Part shown: positions 1 to 7,472 of the stretch, one piece after another
Layout: the number at the start of each line of letters is the position of its first letter
Numbering within the stretch: position 1 is the stretch's first letter
DNA from: Pseudomonadota bacterium
Lineage (GTDB): Bacteria > Pseudomonadota > Gammaproteobacteria > Burkholderiales > Burkholderiaceae_C
Assembly: GCA_023418355.1 (NCBI GenBank)
Contig: JAEZZU010000073.1
Location: 1-17,941, forward strand
Length of the DNA stretch: 17,941 bases
Direction of reading: 5' to 3'
Notes under the pieces: model-generated
What the model was told of the DNA's origin: nothing
Databases searched by the model: none
The model's input: only the letters and a program-made list of their open reading frames with translations
Position numbers and translations under genes: made by a program

Positions 1-138
1 CTGGGCGCAGTGTCGGTGCGCAAGATGGACGGCGTGGAGGAAACCATGAAGTTCCCCCTGCCCAAGGGCCTGAAGATGATCGACCCCGCCACGGGGCTGG
101 AAATCGAAGTGCGCAAGCGTCCAGAGACCGGGTTGTAG
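1..138 (+). CDS. 3' end of an unrecognised protein gene (partial)
   Basis: An open frame enters from the left edge and runs 45 codons to TAG at 136-138. Third codon positions are mostly G or C, as in serS, so it reads as the true tail of a core gene. The visible C-terminus includes the segment KFPLPKGLKMIDPATG and ends in a basic stretch, RKRPETGL. I do not recognise the family, and too little is visible to assign one. A long nested hairpin with a T run follows 18 nt after the stop, which fits the 3' end of a transcription unit. Confidence 0.7.
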   Translation: MGAVSVRKMDGVEETMKFPLPKGLKMIDPATGLEIEVRKRPETGL

Positions 139-156
139 GCACAAGCTATCAAAAAG

Positions 157-246
157 AAGAGCGGCCAGCGCCGGTATTTCCTTGGATTCAGATAGAAAAT
201 TATCTGAATCCTTGAGAAATCAAGCGCTGGCTGCTCTTGTTTTTTA
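157..246. terminator. Long nested hairpin with T tract between convergent genes
   Basis: Outer arms 157-171 and 224-238 pair with one mismatch. Inner arms 184-194 and 201-211 pair perfectly over 11 bp. The element ends in a T run at 240-245. It sits between a plus-strand stop at 138 and the minus-strand CBS gene stop at 252, so it probably terminates in both directions; A runs at 151-155 would act as the T tract for the minus strand. The CTATCAAAAAG and GCGCTGGCTGCTCTT pieces resemble dispersed intergenic repeats of Comamonadaceae genomes. That resemblance is from memory and was not searched. Confidence 0.75.
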
Positions 247-251
247 GTGGC

Positions 252-914
252 TTAGCTCCACAGATCCAGCGGTGGCTCGCTGACCACGGCCCGCAGCACA
301 TCGGTGCGGCTGACGAATCCGCGCAGATGGCCATCCGCATCCGTGACAGGCAGACCGGGCAGGCCAGTCTCCAGCAGCACATGGGTGAGCTGGCGCAGAT
401 GGGTGTCTGCCGTCACCGTGGGCACTGGCGTGACCATGACTTCCGTGACCGGGCGCTTGGCGAGCAGCATGGCCTGCTGCACGGCACCTGGCTCAGGCAG
501 CAGCGCCAGCGGGGCCATGTCAGCGCGCAGCAGCAGTCCAATGACCACCCCCTGGGCGTTGAGTACGGGAGCCTGGGCAATCTTTTTTTCAGCCAGTACC
601 TGCCAGGCCTGCTCCACGTTGATGTCTGGCGGCAGCGTGACAGCGCCTTGCGTCATCACATCCTGCACGGTGTAAATCTGGCGGCGCTCTTCCTTGGGGC
701 CCTGCTCGGTATCCAGATAGGCATTGACAGCATCATGCACTTTGGCCGACAGCGTGCTGATGGAGTGGCGAATCTGGGATTCCTGGCCTTCAACGCCAGA
801 AGCGCCTGCACGCAGGCCGCTGGGGCGCTGCACGCCACGCACGGCAGTGATATGGCTGAGGCGCTGTGCACCTCCCTGGTACATGGGGCCGTTGATGCCA
901 AAGACATAAAACAT
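252..914 (-). CDS. CBS-domain pair protein
   Basis: This 220-residue protein carries two CBS domains in its C-terminal part. The first begins at IYTVQDVMTQG and runs through VLNAQGVVIGLLLRADM. The second begins at VTEVMVTPVPTVTAD and runs through VTDADGHLRGFVSRTDVL. CBS pairs bind adenosyl ligands and act as regulatory modules; no catalytic or transport domain is attached here. The N-terminus starts MFYVFGINGPMYQG, a short beta-rich segment I associate with stand-alone CBS proteins of Burkholderiales. I chose the ATG at 914; the frame can be extended to a TTG at 944, but the ATG start gives the expected N-terminus. It is transcribed divergently from serS and convergently with the gene at the left edge. 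The ligand and regulated partner are unknown. Confidence 0.85.
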   Translation of the reverse strand: MFYVFGINGPMYQGGAQRLSHITAVRGVQRPSGLRAGASGVEGQESQIRHSISTLSAKVHDAVNAYLDTEQGPKEERRQIYTVQDVMTQGAVTLPPDINVEQAWQVLAEKKIAQAPVLNAQGVVIGLLLRADMAPLALLPEPGAVQQAMLLAKRPVTEVMVTPVPTVTADTHLRQLTHVLLETGLPGLPVTDADGHLRGFVSRTDVLRAVVSEPPLDLWS

Positions 915-1137
915 GAGGGGCAGTGCTCCTTGGGTTGGCTGCAATCAATCTTGTATTCCTTATCGGCAGCAGTGCCTGCAACTAAACCGCATCTGCAGCA
1001 CAATGCTGGAAAGATTCTGCAGCCCTCTTGTGCTGAGATCCGATCACACCAGCCTGAACACGTCATGGCTCCGCTTTGGCTCCTGCACAAATCTTCGATT
1101 TGCCGGGTGGTGTGAGCAGCGCTTAGGGCCGTCACTT

Positions 1138-1143
1138 TAAAAT
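1138..1143 (+). promoter_or_regulatory. Candidate -10 element of serS
   Basis: TAAAAT lies 7 nt before the serS ATG, and no good -35 hexamer is visible 16-18 nt upstream. If this is the -10, transcription would start at or next to the ATG and serS would be leaderless. In agreement, no Shine-Dalgarno sequence is visible in the preceding bases. This is an inference from position and composition only. Confidence 0.35.
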
Positions 1144-1150
1144 CGCAACC

Positions 1151-2467
1151 ATGCTAGACATCCTCCTTCTCCGTAAAGACCTCGATTCCGTCATTGCACG
1201 CCTGGAAACTCGCAAAAAGCCCCAGGCCTTTCTGAACGTCGAGGCATTCAAGGCACTTGAATCCGAGCGCAAAACGCTGCAAACCCGTACGGAGGAGCTG
1301 CAATCCCAGCGCAACCAGCTGTCCAAGCAGATTGGCATGCTGATGGGCAAGGGCGAAAAGGACGCCGCAGAAGCTGCCAAGGCCCAGGTGGCCCAGTTCA
1401 AGACCGAGCTGGAGCAGTCGGCAGCCCGTCTGGAGCAAATTCAGGCCGAGCTGGAAACCATGCTGCAGGCCGTGCCCAACCTGCCTCACGAATCCGTGCC
1501 TGTGGGTGCTGGTGAAGAAGACAACGTAGTCGTGCGCACCTGGGGCACACCCAAGACCTTTGACTTTGAAGTCAAGGACCACGTGGACGTCGGCACCCCG
1601 CTGGGCCTGGACTTTGACATGGGCGTCAAGCTCTCCGGCTCGCGCTTTACCGTGATGAAGGGCGGCATCGCCCGCATGCACCGCGCGCTGGCCCAGTTCA
1701 TGCTGGATGTACAGACCCAGGAGCACGGCTACACCGAGTGCTATGTGCCTTATGCCGTGAATACGGATTCGCTCAAGGGCACCGGTCAGCTGCCCAAGTT
1801 CGAAGGCGACCTGTTCGCCGCCAAGAAGGGTGGTCAGGAAGGTGAACCCGTGCCTGACAACCAGGCCCTCTACCTGATTCCTACGGCCGAAGTGCCTCTG
1901 ACCAACTTCCTGCGTGACGTGGTGGTGCAGGAGTCTGAGCTGCCCATCAAGCTCACCGCCCACACCCCTTGCTTCCGCTCGGAAGCTGGCAGCTACGGCC
2001 GTGACACCCGCGGCATGATCCGCCAGCACCAATTCGACAAGGTGGAGATGGTGCAGGTCGTGCACCCCGAAAAGAGCTACGAAGTGCTGGAAGAAATGAC
2101 GCAGCACGCCGAAGCCATCCTGCAAAAGCTGGGCCTGCCTTACCGCGTGATGAGCCTGTGCACCGGTGACATGGGCTTTGGTGCCACCAAGACCTATGAC
2201 CTGGAAGTGTGGCTGCCCGGTCAGAACAAGTACCGCGAAATCAGCTCTGTCTCGAACTGCGAAGCCTTCCAGGCCCGCCGCATGCAGGCACGCTTCAAGA
2301 ATGCCAAGGGCAAGAACGAGCTGGTCCACACCTTGAACGGCTCCGGCCTGGCTGTGGGCCGCTGCCTGGTGGCCGTGCTGGAAAACTACCAGCAGGCCGA
2401 TGGCTCCGTCATCGTGCCAGAGGCGCTGCGTCCCTACATGGGCGGCATGGAGCGCCTGCAAGCCTAA
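1151..2467 (+). CDS. serS: Seryl-tRNA synthetase
   Basis: The cytosolic class II synthetase charges tRNA-Ser (and tRNA-Sec where present) with serine using ATP. The 438-residue length is typical of bacterial SerRS. The first ~110 residues form the charged helical arm, a coiled coil rich in E, K, Q and A that contacts the long variable arm of tRNA-Ser. The serine-binding TAEVPLTN motif starts at residue 245. Class II motif 2 begins at FRSEAGSYGRDTRGM (residue 275), and motif 3 is GSGLAVGR (397-404). The ATG at 1151 gives the standard N-terminus MLDILLLRKDLDSV. The start lacks a clear ribosome-binding site. The next feature downstream is a cognate tRNA-Ser gene, 72 nt after the stop. Confidence 0.98.
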   Translation: MLDILLLRKDLDSVIARLETRKKPQAFLNVEAFKALESERKTLQTRTEELQSQRNQLSKQIGMLMGKGEKDAAEAAKAQVAQFKTELEQSAARLEQIQAELETMLQAVPNLPHESVPVGAGEEDNVVVRTWGTPKTFDFEVKDHVDVGTPLGLDFDMGVKLSGSRFTVMKGGIARMHRALAQFMLDVQTQEHGYTECYVPYAVNTDSLKGTGQLPKFEGDLFAAKKGGQEGEPVPDNQALYLIPTAEVPLTNFLRDVVVQESELPIKLTAHTPCFRSEAGSYGRDTRGMIRQHQFDKVEMVQVVHPEKSYEVLEEMTQHAEAILQKLGLPYRVMSLCTGDMGFGATKTYDLEVWLPGQNKYREISSVSNCEAFQARRMQARFKNAKGKNELVHTLNGSGLAVGRCLVAVLENYQQADGSVIVPEALRPYMGGMERLQA

Positions 2468-2516
2468 AAATTGGAGATCGGCCTAAGTTTTTCCAAAAAA
2501 CGTGTCCAAAGTGTCA

Positions 2517-2522
2517 TACAAT
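2517..2522 (+). promoter_or_regulatory. Candidate -10 box of the tRNA-Ser gene
   Basis: TACAAT sits 17 nt before the first tRNA base, in an AT-rich gap after serS, which places transcription start about 10 nt before the tRNA. The -35 region (A/T-rich bases near 2489-2499) does not match the consensus well. This suggests the tRNA has its own promoter rather than depending only on serS read-through. Confidence 0.45.
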
Positions 2523-2539
2523 AGATGCTTCGACACGCA

Positions 2540-2630
<91 letters not shown>

Positions 2631-2639
2631 AGATACGAC

Positions 2640-2666
2640 AAGCCCCTGATTTATCAGGGGCTTTTT
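2640..2666 (+). terminator. Rho-independent terminator after tRNA-Ser
   Basis: Arms AAGCCCCTGA (2640-2649) and TCAGGGGCTT (2654-2663) form a perfect 10-bp stem with a TTTA loop and run into TTTTT. It sits 9 nt after the tRNA CCA, so it ends the tRNA transcript before the integrase gene. Confidence 0.92.
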
Positions 2667-2726
2667 CGTTTTTGGAAAAAGCTTAGAAGAAATCTTTGGA
2701 CGTACATCCAACAAACGGAGTACCTC

Positions 2727-4787
2727 ATGATTTCTGAGAGCCCTGCTGTTGCATCTTTTTCAGCCGCTCAAGAGGTGCTAGGCGCAGGCACCCCAGCAGC
2801 CCAACAAGCTGAAATAACCACTTCACTGGATGCGCAAGACTTGCCGCCTCATCTTGAGCAGATGAGCGAGGCAGAGATCGAAGACCTCAAAGCCCAGATT
2901 GAGGCATCGTTGCCCGCAGGCAGCACACATTTGAGTAGAAGCGCTTCCGGGTTGTGGTATTTCCGTCTCAAGGTGCCTGATGCTATTCGTCAGGTGCACC
3001 CACATTTACCCAAAGAAATCAGGCGCTCAACAAAAACGCGCCATAGAATCCACGCGCTCGCGATTTCTCGAAAAATGTGTTTAGACTTTTTCATCAGGTA
3101 TAAAAAATTGGAGACATCCGTGAGCCAGCCTGATAAAAAAATCGAAATTGCGAGTGCGCCTAACAGTTTTGTGCTGACAGGCATTGATGGGAAAATCACC
3201 ATCAGCGCCAGTCAGATTGACTTTGCGATGCTGCAAAAGCTTGCGGACATTGTGAAAATTTTGGAGGCTCGATTGGCCGCCAATGACGCAAATTTCGCAG
3301 CACCTGTGCAGCCGCCACCAGTGACGGCATCTGTACCCCAGCCTTTACAAGTTCAGCCGCCGCACTCAGTCATCACCCCAGAAAAAGCTGTGCAGTCGGT
3401 TGTGCAGGTGCAAGTTCTTCCAGTTGCACAGACAACGGTGGTGGAACTGCCTGTGGCTTGTGCGGCACCACATGTCGTGTCTTCGGTTCCTGCTGCTCCT
3501 GCTGTGCCTGTGGCAGATCCAGCACCTGCTGCTTCGGTGAGCGTGCCTTCAGCTTACGCTGCATTTGACACGACAAGTCCAGTGCCAGTTTGGCTGTCTG
3601 ATGCCATTGAAGATTGGCGACTCAATGGGCCTAACCGGTTTTCAGAAGAATCATGGCTGCATACATATGCGGCGACTTTTAGGGTGCTGCGTGAGGTGAT
3701 TGGCAATACGCGACGCACTATCAAGCTCACTGACGGTGGCGAACAACACCATGCCCCAGACATCCGAGTTTGTGAAATCACGCGGGACCACATTGTGCGT
3801 TTCCATGAAGCACTGAAAGTGCTGCCTGGTAACAAGGGGCACAACACAGCCATCATCGAGGCGCTGGTAAGAATTCGGGATCGTGAAAAGAACAAGCAAC
3901 CCTTACCTTCTGCGCATAGCGTTGAGAAGAAGCTAGGGCACATACAACCATTTTTCAAATACGCCAAACAATCCAAGTGGATGCCAGCAGATGTCTGGGA
4001 TGTGATGGAACTTGCTCGTAAATCTGCAGCAGCGCAGCTAGCCAAGGAAGAGCGCAGGAGTCCGCGCAAGAAAGGCTACTGTGCACTCAATACTGATGAG
4101 CTGCGCAAACTGTTTGGCCAAACAGCTTTCTCAGCGAATGCGAAAAAGAAGCCGTGGACGTATTGGATCCCGCTGCTTTGCTTGTACCAAGGCATGCGTG
4201 TCTCAGAGGCTTCACAGCTTTATACCGACGACGTCATCACGATTGACGGCATCCCATGCATTTCGCTGATTGAAGATTCACAAGGGGATGTGGTGGAAGA
4301 GGATTTGCAGGATGTTGCATCCAGCAGCGCTGAATACAGACGACTCAAAAACATGTCCTCGCGCCGCACATTGCCTGTGCATCCAAAGCTGATTGAGCTG
4401 GGTTTCTTGAAGTTCTGGGAGAGCATCAAAACTGCTAACCCATTGGGTCCTGTACACATGTTCCCGCAACTGAGATGGGAGAGCAAACAGATGTTTGGCC
4501 GAGCACCTTCGCGTCACATTATTCAGTTGATGAAAACCGTGGAGGTTTACGTCACACGCTACAAGGTCGCCCATTCATTGCGATCTAATTTCAACCAAGC
4601 TTTGACGGCTACCCAACTGCAAGCTGACCTGATTTCCATTGTTTTGGGCCACACCAACGGCTCCATGAAAAACGAGCGCTACAACATGGCCGACTATGGC
4701 CCAGCACTGCCATTTCCACTCATCGTTGAGTACATGAGCAAAATGGAGTTTGGGCTGGACTTGAAGCCATTGGAAGGCGTCTGGTAG
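2727..4787 (+). CDS. Long tyrosine recombinase (island integrase)
   Basis: This is a 686-residue site-specific recombinase. The catalytic residues are in order near the C-terminus: R491 in GMRVSEA, a likely K541 in the beta-hairpin, H616-x-x-R619 in AHSLRS, H642 in LGH, and nucleophile Y652 in ERYNM. An N-terminal segment around residues 73-120 (SGLWYFRLKVP, then RRSTKTRHRIHAL) resembles the arm-binding DUF6538-type domain of phage-like integrases. Residues 191-285 are an unusual low-complexity Pro/Val/Ala/Gln linker, followed by a core-binding domain (~286-440). The frame is open upstream through the tRNA, but ATG 2727 has GGAG 6 nt before it and is the better start. Codon use is more AT-rich than in serS. 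Position and direction relative to the tRNA suggest that it inserted this island. It is longer than a typical ~400-residue phage integrase. Confidence 0.92.
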   Translation: MISESPAVASFSAAQEVLGAGTPAAQQAEITTSLDAQDLPPHLEQMSEAEIEDLKAQIEASLPAGSTHLSRSASGLWYFRLKVPDAIRQVHPHLPKEIRRSTKTRHRIHALAISRKMCLDFFIRYKKLETSVSQPDKKIEIASAPNSFVLTGIDGKITISASQIDFAMLQKLADIVKILEARLAANDANFAAPVQPPPVTASVPQPLQVQPPHSVITPEKAVQSVVQVQVLPVAQTTVVELPVACAAPHVVSSVPAAPAVPVADPAPAASVSVPSAYAAFDTTSPVPVWLSDAIEDWRLNGPNRFSEESWLHTYAATFRVLREVIGNTRRTIKLTDGGEQHHAPDIRVCEITRDHIVRFHEALKVLPGNKGHNTAIIEALVRIRDREKNKQPLPSAHSVEKKLGHIQPFFKYAKQSKWMPADVWDVMELARKSAAAQLAKEERRSPRKKGYCALNTDELRKLFGQTAFSANAKKKPWTYWIPLLCLYQGMRVSEASQLYTDDVITIDGIPCISLIEDSQGDVVEEDLQDVASSSAEYRRLKNMSSRRTLPVHPKLIELGFLKFWESIKTANPLGPVHMFPQLRWESKQMFGRAPSRHIIQLMKTVEVYVTRYKVAHSLRSNFNQALTATQLQADLISIVLGHTNGSMKNERYNMADYGPALPFPLIVEYMSKMEFGLDLKPLEGVW

Positions 4788-4805
4788 ATCGTTGATCAGG
4801 TGGGG

Positions 4806-4858
4806 CGTACTGATGTATCGGTACAAAAGACGTAATTTTGTGCTGATACATCGGTATG
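4806..4858. other. 23-bp hairpin downstream of the integrase
   Basis: Positions 4806-4828 pair with 4836-4858 around a 7-nt loop. The core 17 bp (4812-4828 / 4836-4852) pairs fully if G-U wobbles are allowed, and the outer 6 bp also pair. It starts 19 nt after the integrase stop. The T run after it is weak (GTTTG), so it is not a classic intrinsic terminator, although it could end or protect the integrase transcript. The central octamers GATGTATC and GATACATC are mutual reverse complements. Confidence 0.6.
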
Positions 4859-4892
4859 TTTGTCGGAATGTGTGGTGATCCAAGTGGCCGGC

Positions 4893-4961
4893 TGCTTCAG
4901 GCTGGCTGCCGTCGTTCATCACAGCATGGCCAATGACTGCTGCTAGCCTAAGCAGTCATTC
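4893..4961. repeat. Dispersed hairpin repeat, copy A
   Basis: The segment starts GCTTCAGGCTGGCTGC and contains a perfect hairpin, AATGACTGCT / AGCAGTCATT (4932-4941 / 4951-4960). It aligns over its whole length with 16989-17057, including the start, the CCAATG(A/G)CTGCTG core and the position of the hairpin. By eye, identity is roughly two-thirds. It lies just upstream of the catabolic gene set, while copy B lies just downstream. The rest of 4788-5065 shows no gene. Confidence 0.6.
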
Positions 4962-5065
4962 CACTGCTTCATTCTTTTAGGTCAGCTCTGCACCTCAAAG
5001 CAGTCGCAGAACTCTGACCCAATCCGAGTGACAGCTATTGCGTGAACTGAATTGGTGATATCGGC

Positions 5066-6123
5066 CAGAAGCAGGCATTGGTTTCATGTCGAAGCGGCAT
5101 GGGCTGCGCGGCCTGGATTGCACAGCGCGGGCATGAGGTAATGCTGTGGTCACCTCGGAACTCCGCCCGGCCACTCGCTCAGGAGCCCTTGGTGGCAACG
5201 GGGGCGCTTGAGACGTCGCAGCACGTGACCTTGGTCGACAATGCTGCATTGCTAGCAGGGGGGCTGAAGTCGTTCTGATTACGGTGCCTGCCAATGGACA
5301 TCAAGCAGTGATGGACTCACTGTTGCCGCACCTCAAGGATGGACAAATTGTCATCGTTAGTTCGATGTCATCGCTTTCTTCGTTGTACTTGTTTGAGCAG
5401 GCTAAGGCACGAGGCCTCAACATCAGCGTGGCGAGCTTTGGAACCACCGCGCTGACTGCTCGCCGCAAATCACCGACGCTGGTTAATGTAATGAGCCGGC
5501 GTGGCAGTGTGAGCGTATCGGCTCTTCCGCAATCCTCACTTCAATCGGCGCTTGAAGTATGTGATTCGCTATTTGGTGGTGTCTTCTTGGCAGAAGATAA
5601 TCCACTTATTTCAACTCTTGCGAATACTAATGCCATAACTCATACACCGCTCGCGATATTAAATTGGACAAGAATTGAGCGTGAAGAAAATTGGCCGCAA
5701 TATCATTGCATGACTCCTTCGGTTTCTGAGATTATGGAAAAGCTTGACGCTGAGCGTCTGGCGATCGCGGGAGCATTTGGGTTAAAAGTGCGAAGCGTAG
5801 AGCAGCATTTTCGACAGTCATTTAAAATCGATCAGGAAAAGATGTCTGAGATCGCTGAGGAAATGCATAAGCGACGTGGTGGACCGCCTGGCCCTACCGA
5901 TACAAGCACGCGATACCTAACCGAAGACGTTCCTTTCGGCCTCGTGTTTGTTCTCGCTCTCGCCAAGATTGCTGGAGTGCCTGCGCCCGTCACACTGGCC
6001 AATGTGACGATGGCAAGCTTGGTCGCAGGCCGGGACTTCTCCGCTGATAACGGCTTTGTCGAGGCACTTGGCCTTCAAGCCGAGACGGTCGAGAGCTTGT
6101 TGAAACGGGTGTCTGTCGTCTGA
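5066..6123 (+). pseudogene. Opine (octopine/nopaline) dehydrogenase-like pseudogene
   Basis: Two frames make one protein of the NAD/octopine dehydrogenase family (PF02317 type). The 5' frame reads ALVSCRSGMGCAAWIAQRGH and on to LWSP, a recognisable Rossmann start. The 3' frame, from about 5263 to 6123, reads EVVLITVPANGH and on through LANTNAITHTPLAILN, with the family His, then DAERLAIAGAFGL. Three lesions are visible: no ATG or GTG exists at the expected start, two Rossmann glycines appear as S and R, and the frame breaks at a run of six G (5258-5263). One more G would restore AGGAEVVLITVP. Intact members reduce imines of amino acids and 2-oxo acids, or oxidise opines. A GTG at 5284 could start a 279-residue product, but it would lack the NAD-binding fold. 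It is more AT-rich than the downstream genes. Confidence 0.75.
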
Positions 6124-6344
6124 TCTTCCACACTGCTTGTGAGCGACAAGGCACGCGGTAGACACGCACGCAACTGGTTTGTGGCTGCTGTCGTGCCTTT
6201 GGATCCCCATACCTTAGGGTTGAGGCGTCCTGATGAGCTTGCATGGGAGAGTCCGTTGAACATCCCCATAGCCCATCACCAGCTCATGTCGCGATGCAGC
6301 TCGCATCCTCGCTTTTTGTTTCATCTCCTTCCTCTTGTGTGAAT

Positions 6345-6382
6345 TGCACCAATTCGTTGCATCACCGCACCATAATGGCAGT
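6345..6382. promoter_or_regulatory. Two NtrC-like dyads upstream of the dioxygenase gene
   Basis: TGCACCAATTCGTTGCA at 6345-6361 matches 13 of 17 positions of the NtrC enhancer consensus TGCACCAAAATGGTGCA. A second, weaker match, CGCACCATAATGGCAGT, lies at 6366-6382, starting 21 bp later, so both would lie on the same helix face. They are about 185-220 bp before the dioxygenase start, a usual enhancer distance. I found no convincing sigma-54 GG-N10-GC promoter between them and the gene, which lowers confidence. The surrounding 6124-6566 stretch contains no gene I can support. Confidence 0.45.
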
Positions 6383-6405
6383 AAAACAAGGGTTAACCCT
6401 GTTTT
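6383..6405. promoter_or_regulatory. Palindromic operator candidate
   Basis: AGGGTTAACCCT (6389-6400) is a perfect 12-bp palindrome. AAAAC on the left (6383-6387) and GTTTT on the right (6401-6405) extend it to 11 bp per arm with one extra A. It adjoins the NtrC-like dyads and is a reasonable operator for the LysR-type regulator encoded in the same cluster. No direct evidence links them. Confidence 0.4.
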
Positions 6406-6566
6406 GTGCATATGTTTTATGTGCCTTAAATGCCCCGAAATGGGTCATTTCCTGTGAGCGGTGGGTGTGAAAGAAAAAGCTGCGCAGGGTGCAAGAAAAA
6501 CACGTTAGACTTATGGCATTTCCGTGACGAAAATTCGCTTCACCCCCTTTAACGGAGAGCGAAAGA

Positions 6567-7472
6567 ATGAAAGTCACTCCATTTGAAAACGGCTTTGGCG
6601 CAGACATCAGCGATATTCCTGCAACCGCGCAGGTAAGCGATGATGAATTGAAGGCAATTGTCCAAGCGTGGCACAAACACTCCATTCTGCGTTTTCGCGG
6701 ATTGGATATGACTCCGGAGCAACACGTCGCTTTCACGCGCCGCTTGGGACCCACGCACATCATGCAACCGCTGAGTTGCAATCTCGAGGGCTATCCTGAA
6801 GTCTTCGTCATTTCCAACGCCAGCAAAGAAGACCCGAGCAAACCGGTTGAAAAAGGCGGAACCGCTGCCGGTCTGATGCGTGTCGGCGAGGGCTTCCACA
6901 CTGACGGCGAGGACAAGGCCATTCCCAATGCCGGCTCGATGCTGTATTGCAAGGTGTGCCCGCCTGAGCGCGGTGACACGCTGTGGGTCGATATGTACGC
7001 CGCCTACAACGCGCTGCCTGCCGACGTGAAAGCCCAGTTGGCCGGTCGCCGCGCTCGTTACAGCCGCATCGATTTGCACGAAGCCTATTACCCGATGATG
7101 GCGCCCCTGACTGAAGAGCAGAAGCTGGCTCGCCCTGACGTGTTCCACCCGCTGGCTCGCAAGCATCCGTTCAGTGGCCGCACTGCCCTCTATATCGGCC
7201 GCTGGGCTTGCGACGTCGAAGGGCTGCCGGTCGATGAGGGGCGCGAGTTGGTCAAGTATCTGCAGACATTCGTTCAGCAGCCTCAATTCATCTTCCGTCA
7301 GGTCTGGCAGCCGGGTGATGCCATCCTGTGGGACAACCGCTGCACTCAGCACTGCGCCACTGGCTACGACGATGAAAAGTACGTCCGAACCATGTATCGC
7401 ACCACGCTTGAGGGCGAAACCCCCTTGATGGCGCGCACGTCCTCGCGCGTCGCTGAAGAAGCACTGACATGA
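6567..7472 (+). CDS. TauD/TfdA-family Fe(II)/2-oxoglutarate dioxygenase
   Basis: The 301-residue protein has the facial triad of this family: H111-x-D113 in GFHTDGE and distal H262 in CTQHCATGY. R274 and R278 (YVRTMYRTTLEG) are the likely 2-oxoglutarate and substrate anchors. Family members couple 2-oxoglutarate decarboxylation to hydroxylation, often on a carbon next to N, S or O so that the product falls apart (taurine, 2,4-D). GGAGAG lies 9-14 nt before the ATG. It is the first gene of a tightly packed cluster, and its stop overlaps the LysR start (ATGA). The context with amidase, RraA-like protein, D-amino-acid dehydrogenase and racemase points to an amino-acid-like or amide substrate rather than taurine. 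No sulfonate genes are nearby. The exact substrate is not known. Confidence 0.9.
   Translation: MKVTPFENGFGADISDIPATAQVSDDELKAIVQAWHKHSILRFRGLDMTPEQHVAFTRRLGPTHIMQPLSCNLEGYPEVFVISNASKEDPSKPVEKGGTAAGLMRVGEGFHTDGEDKAIPNAGSMLYCKVCPPERGDTLWVDMYAAYNALPADVKAQLAGRRARYSRIDLHEAYYPMMAPLTEEQKLARPDVFHPLARKHPFSGRTALYIGRWACDVEGLPVDEGRELVKYLQTFVQQPQFIFRQVWQPGDAILWDNRCTQHCATGYDDEKYVRTMYRTTLEGETPLMARTSSRVAEEALT

Noticed and set aside
237..1115. 292-residue plus-strand frame opposite the CBS gene
   Set aside because: The minus strand encodes two recognisable CBS domains; this frame has no known motif and no ribosome-binding site.
1154..2461. 435-residue open frame opposite serS
   Set aside because: It is the mirror frame of a clear seryl-tRNA synthetase in GC-rich DNA; it has His/Leu/Gln-rich low-information sequence and no family motifs.
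6406..6566. Possible sigma-54 promoter for the dioxygenase gene
   Set aside because: I scanned for GG-N10-GC; the nearest candidates (around TGGGTC and TGGCAT) miss the -12 GC.
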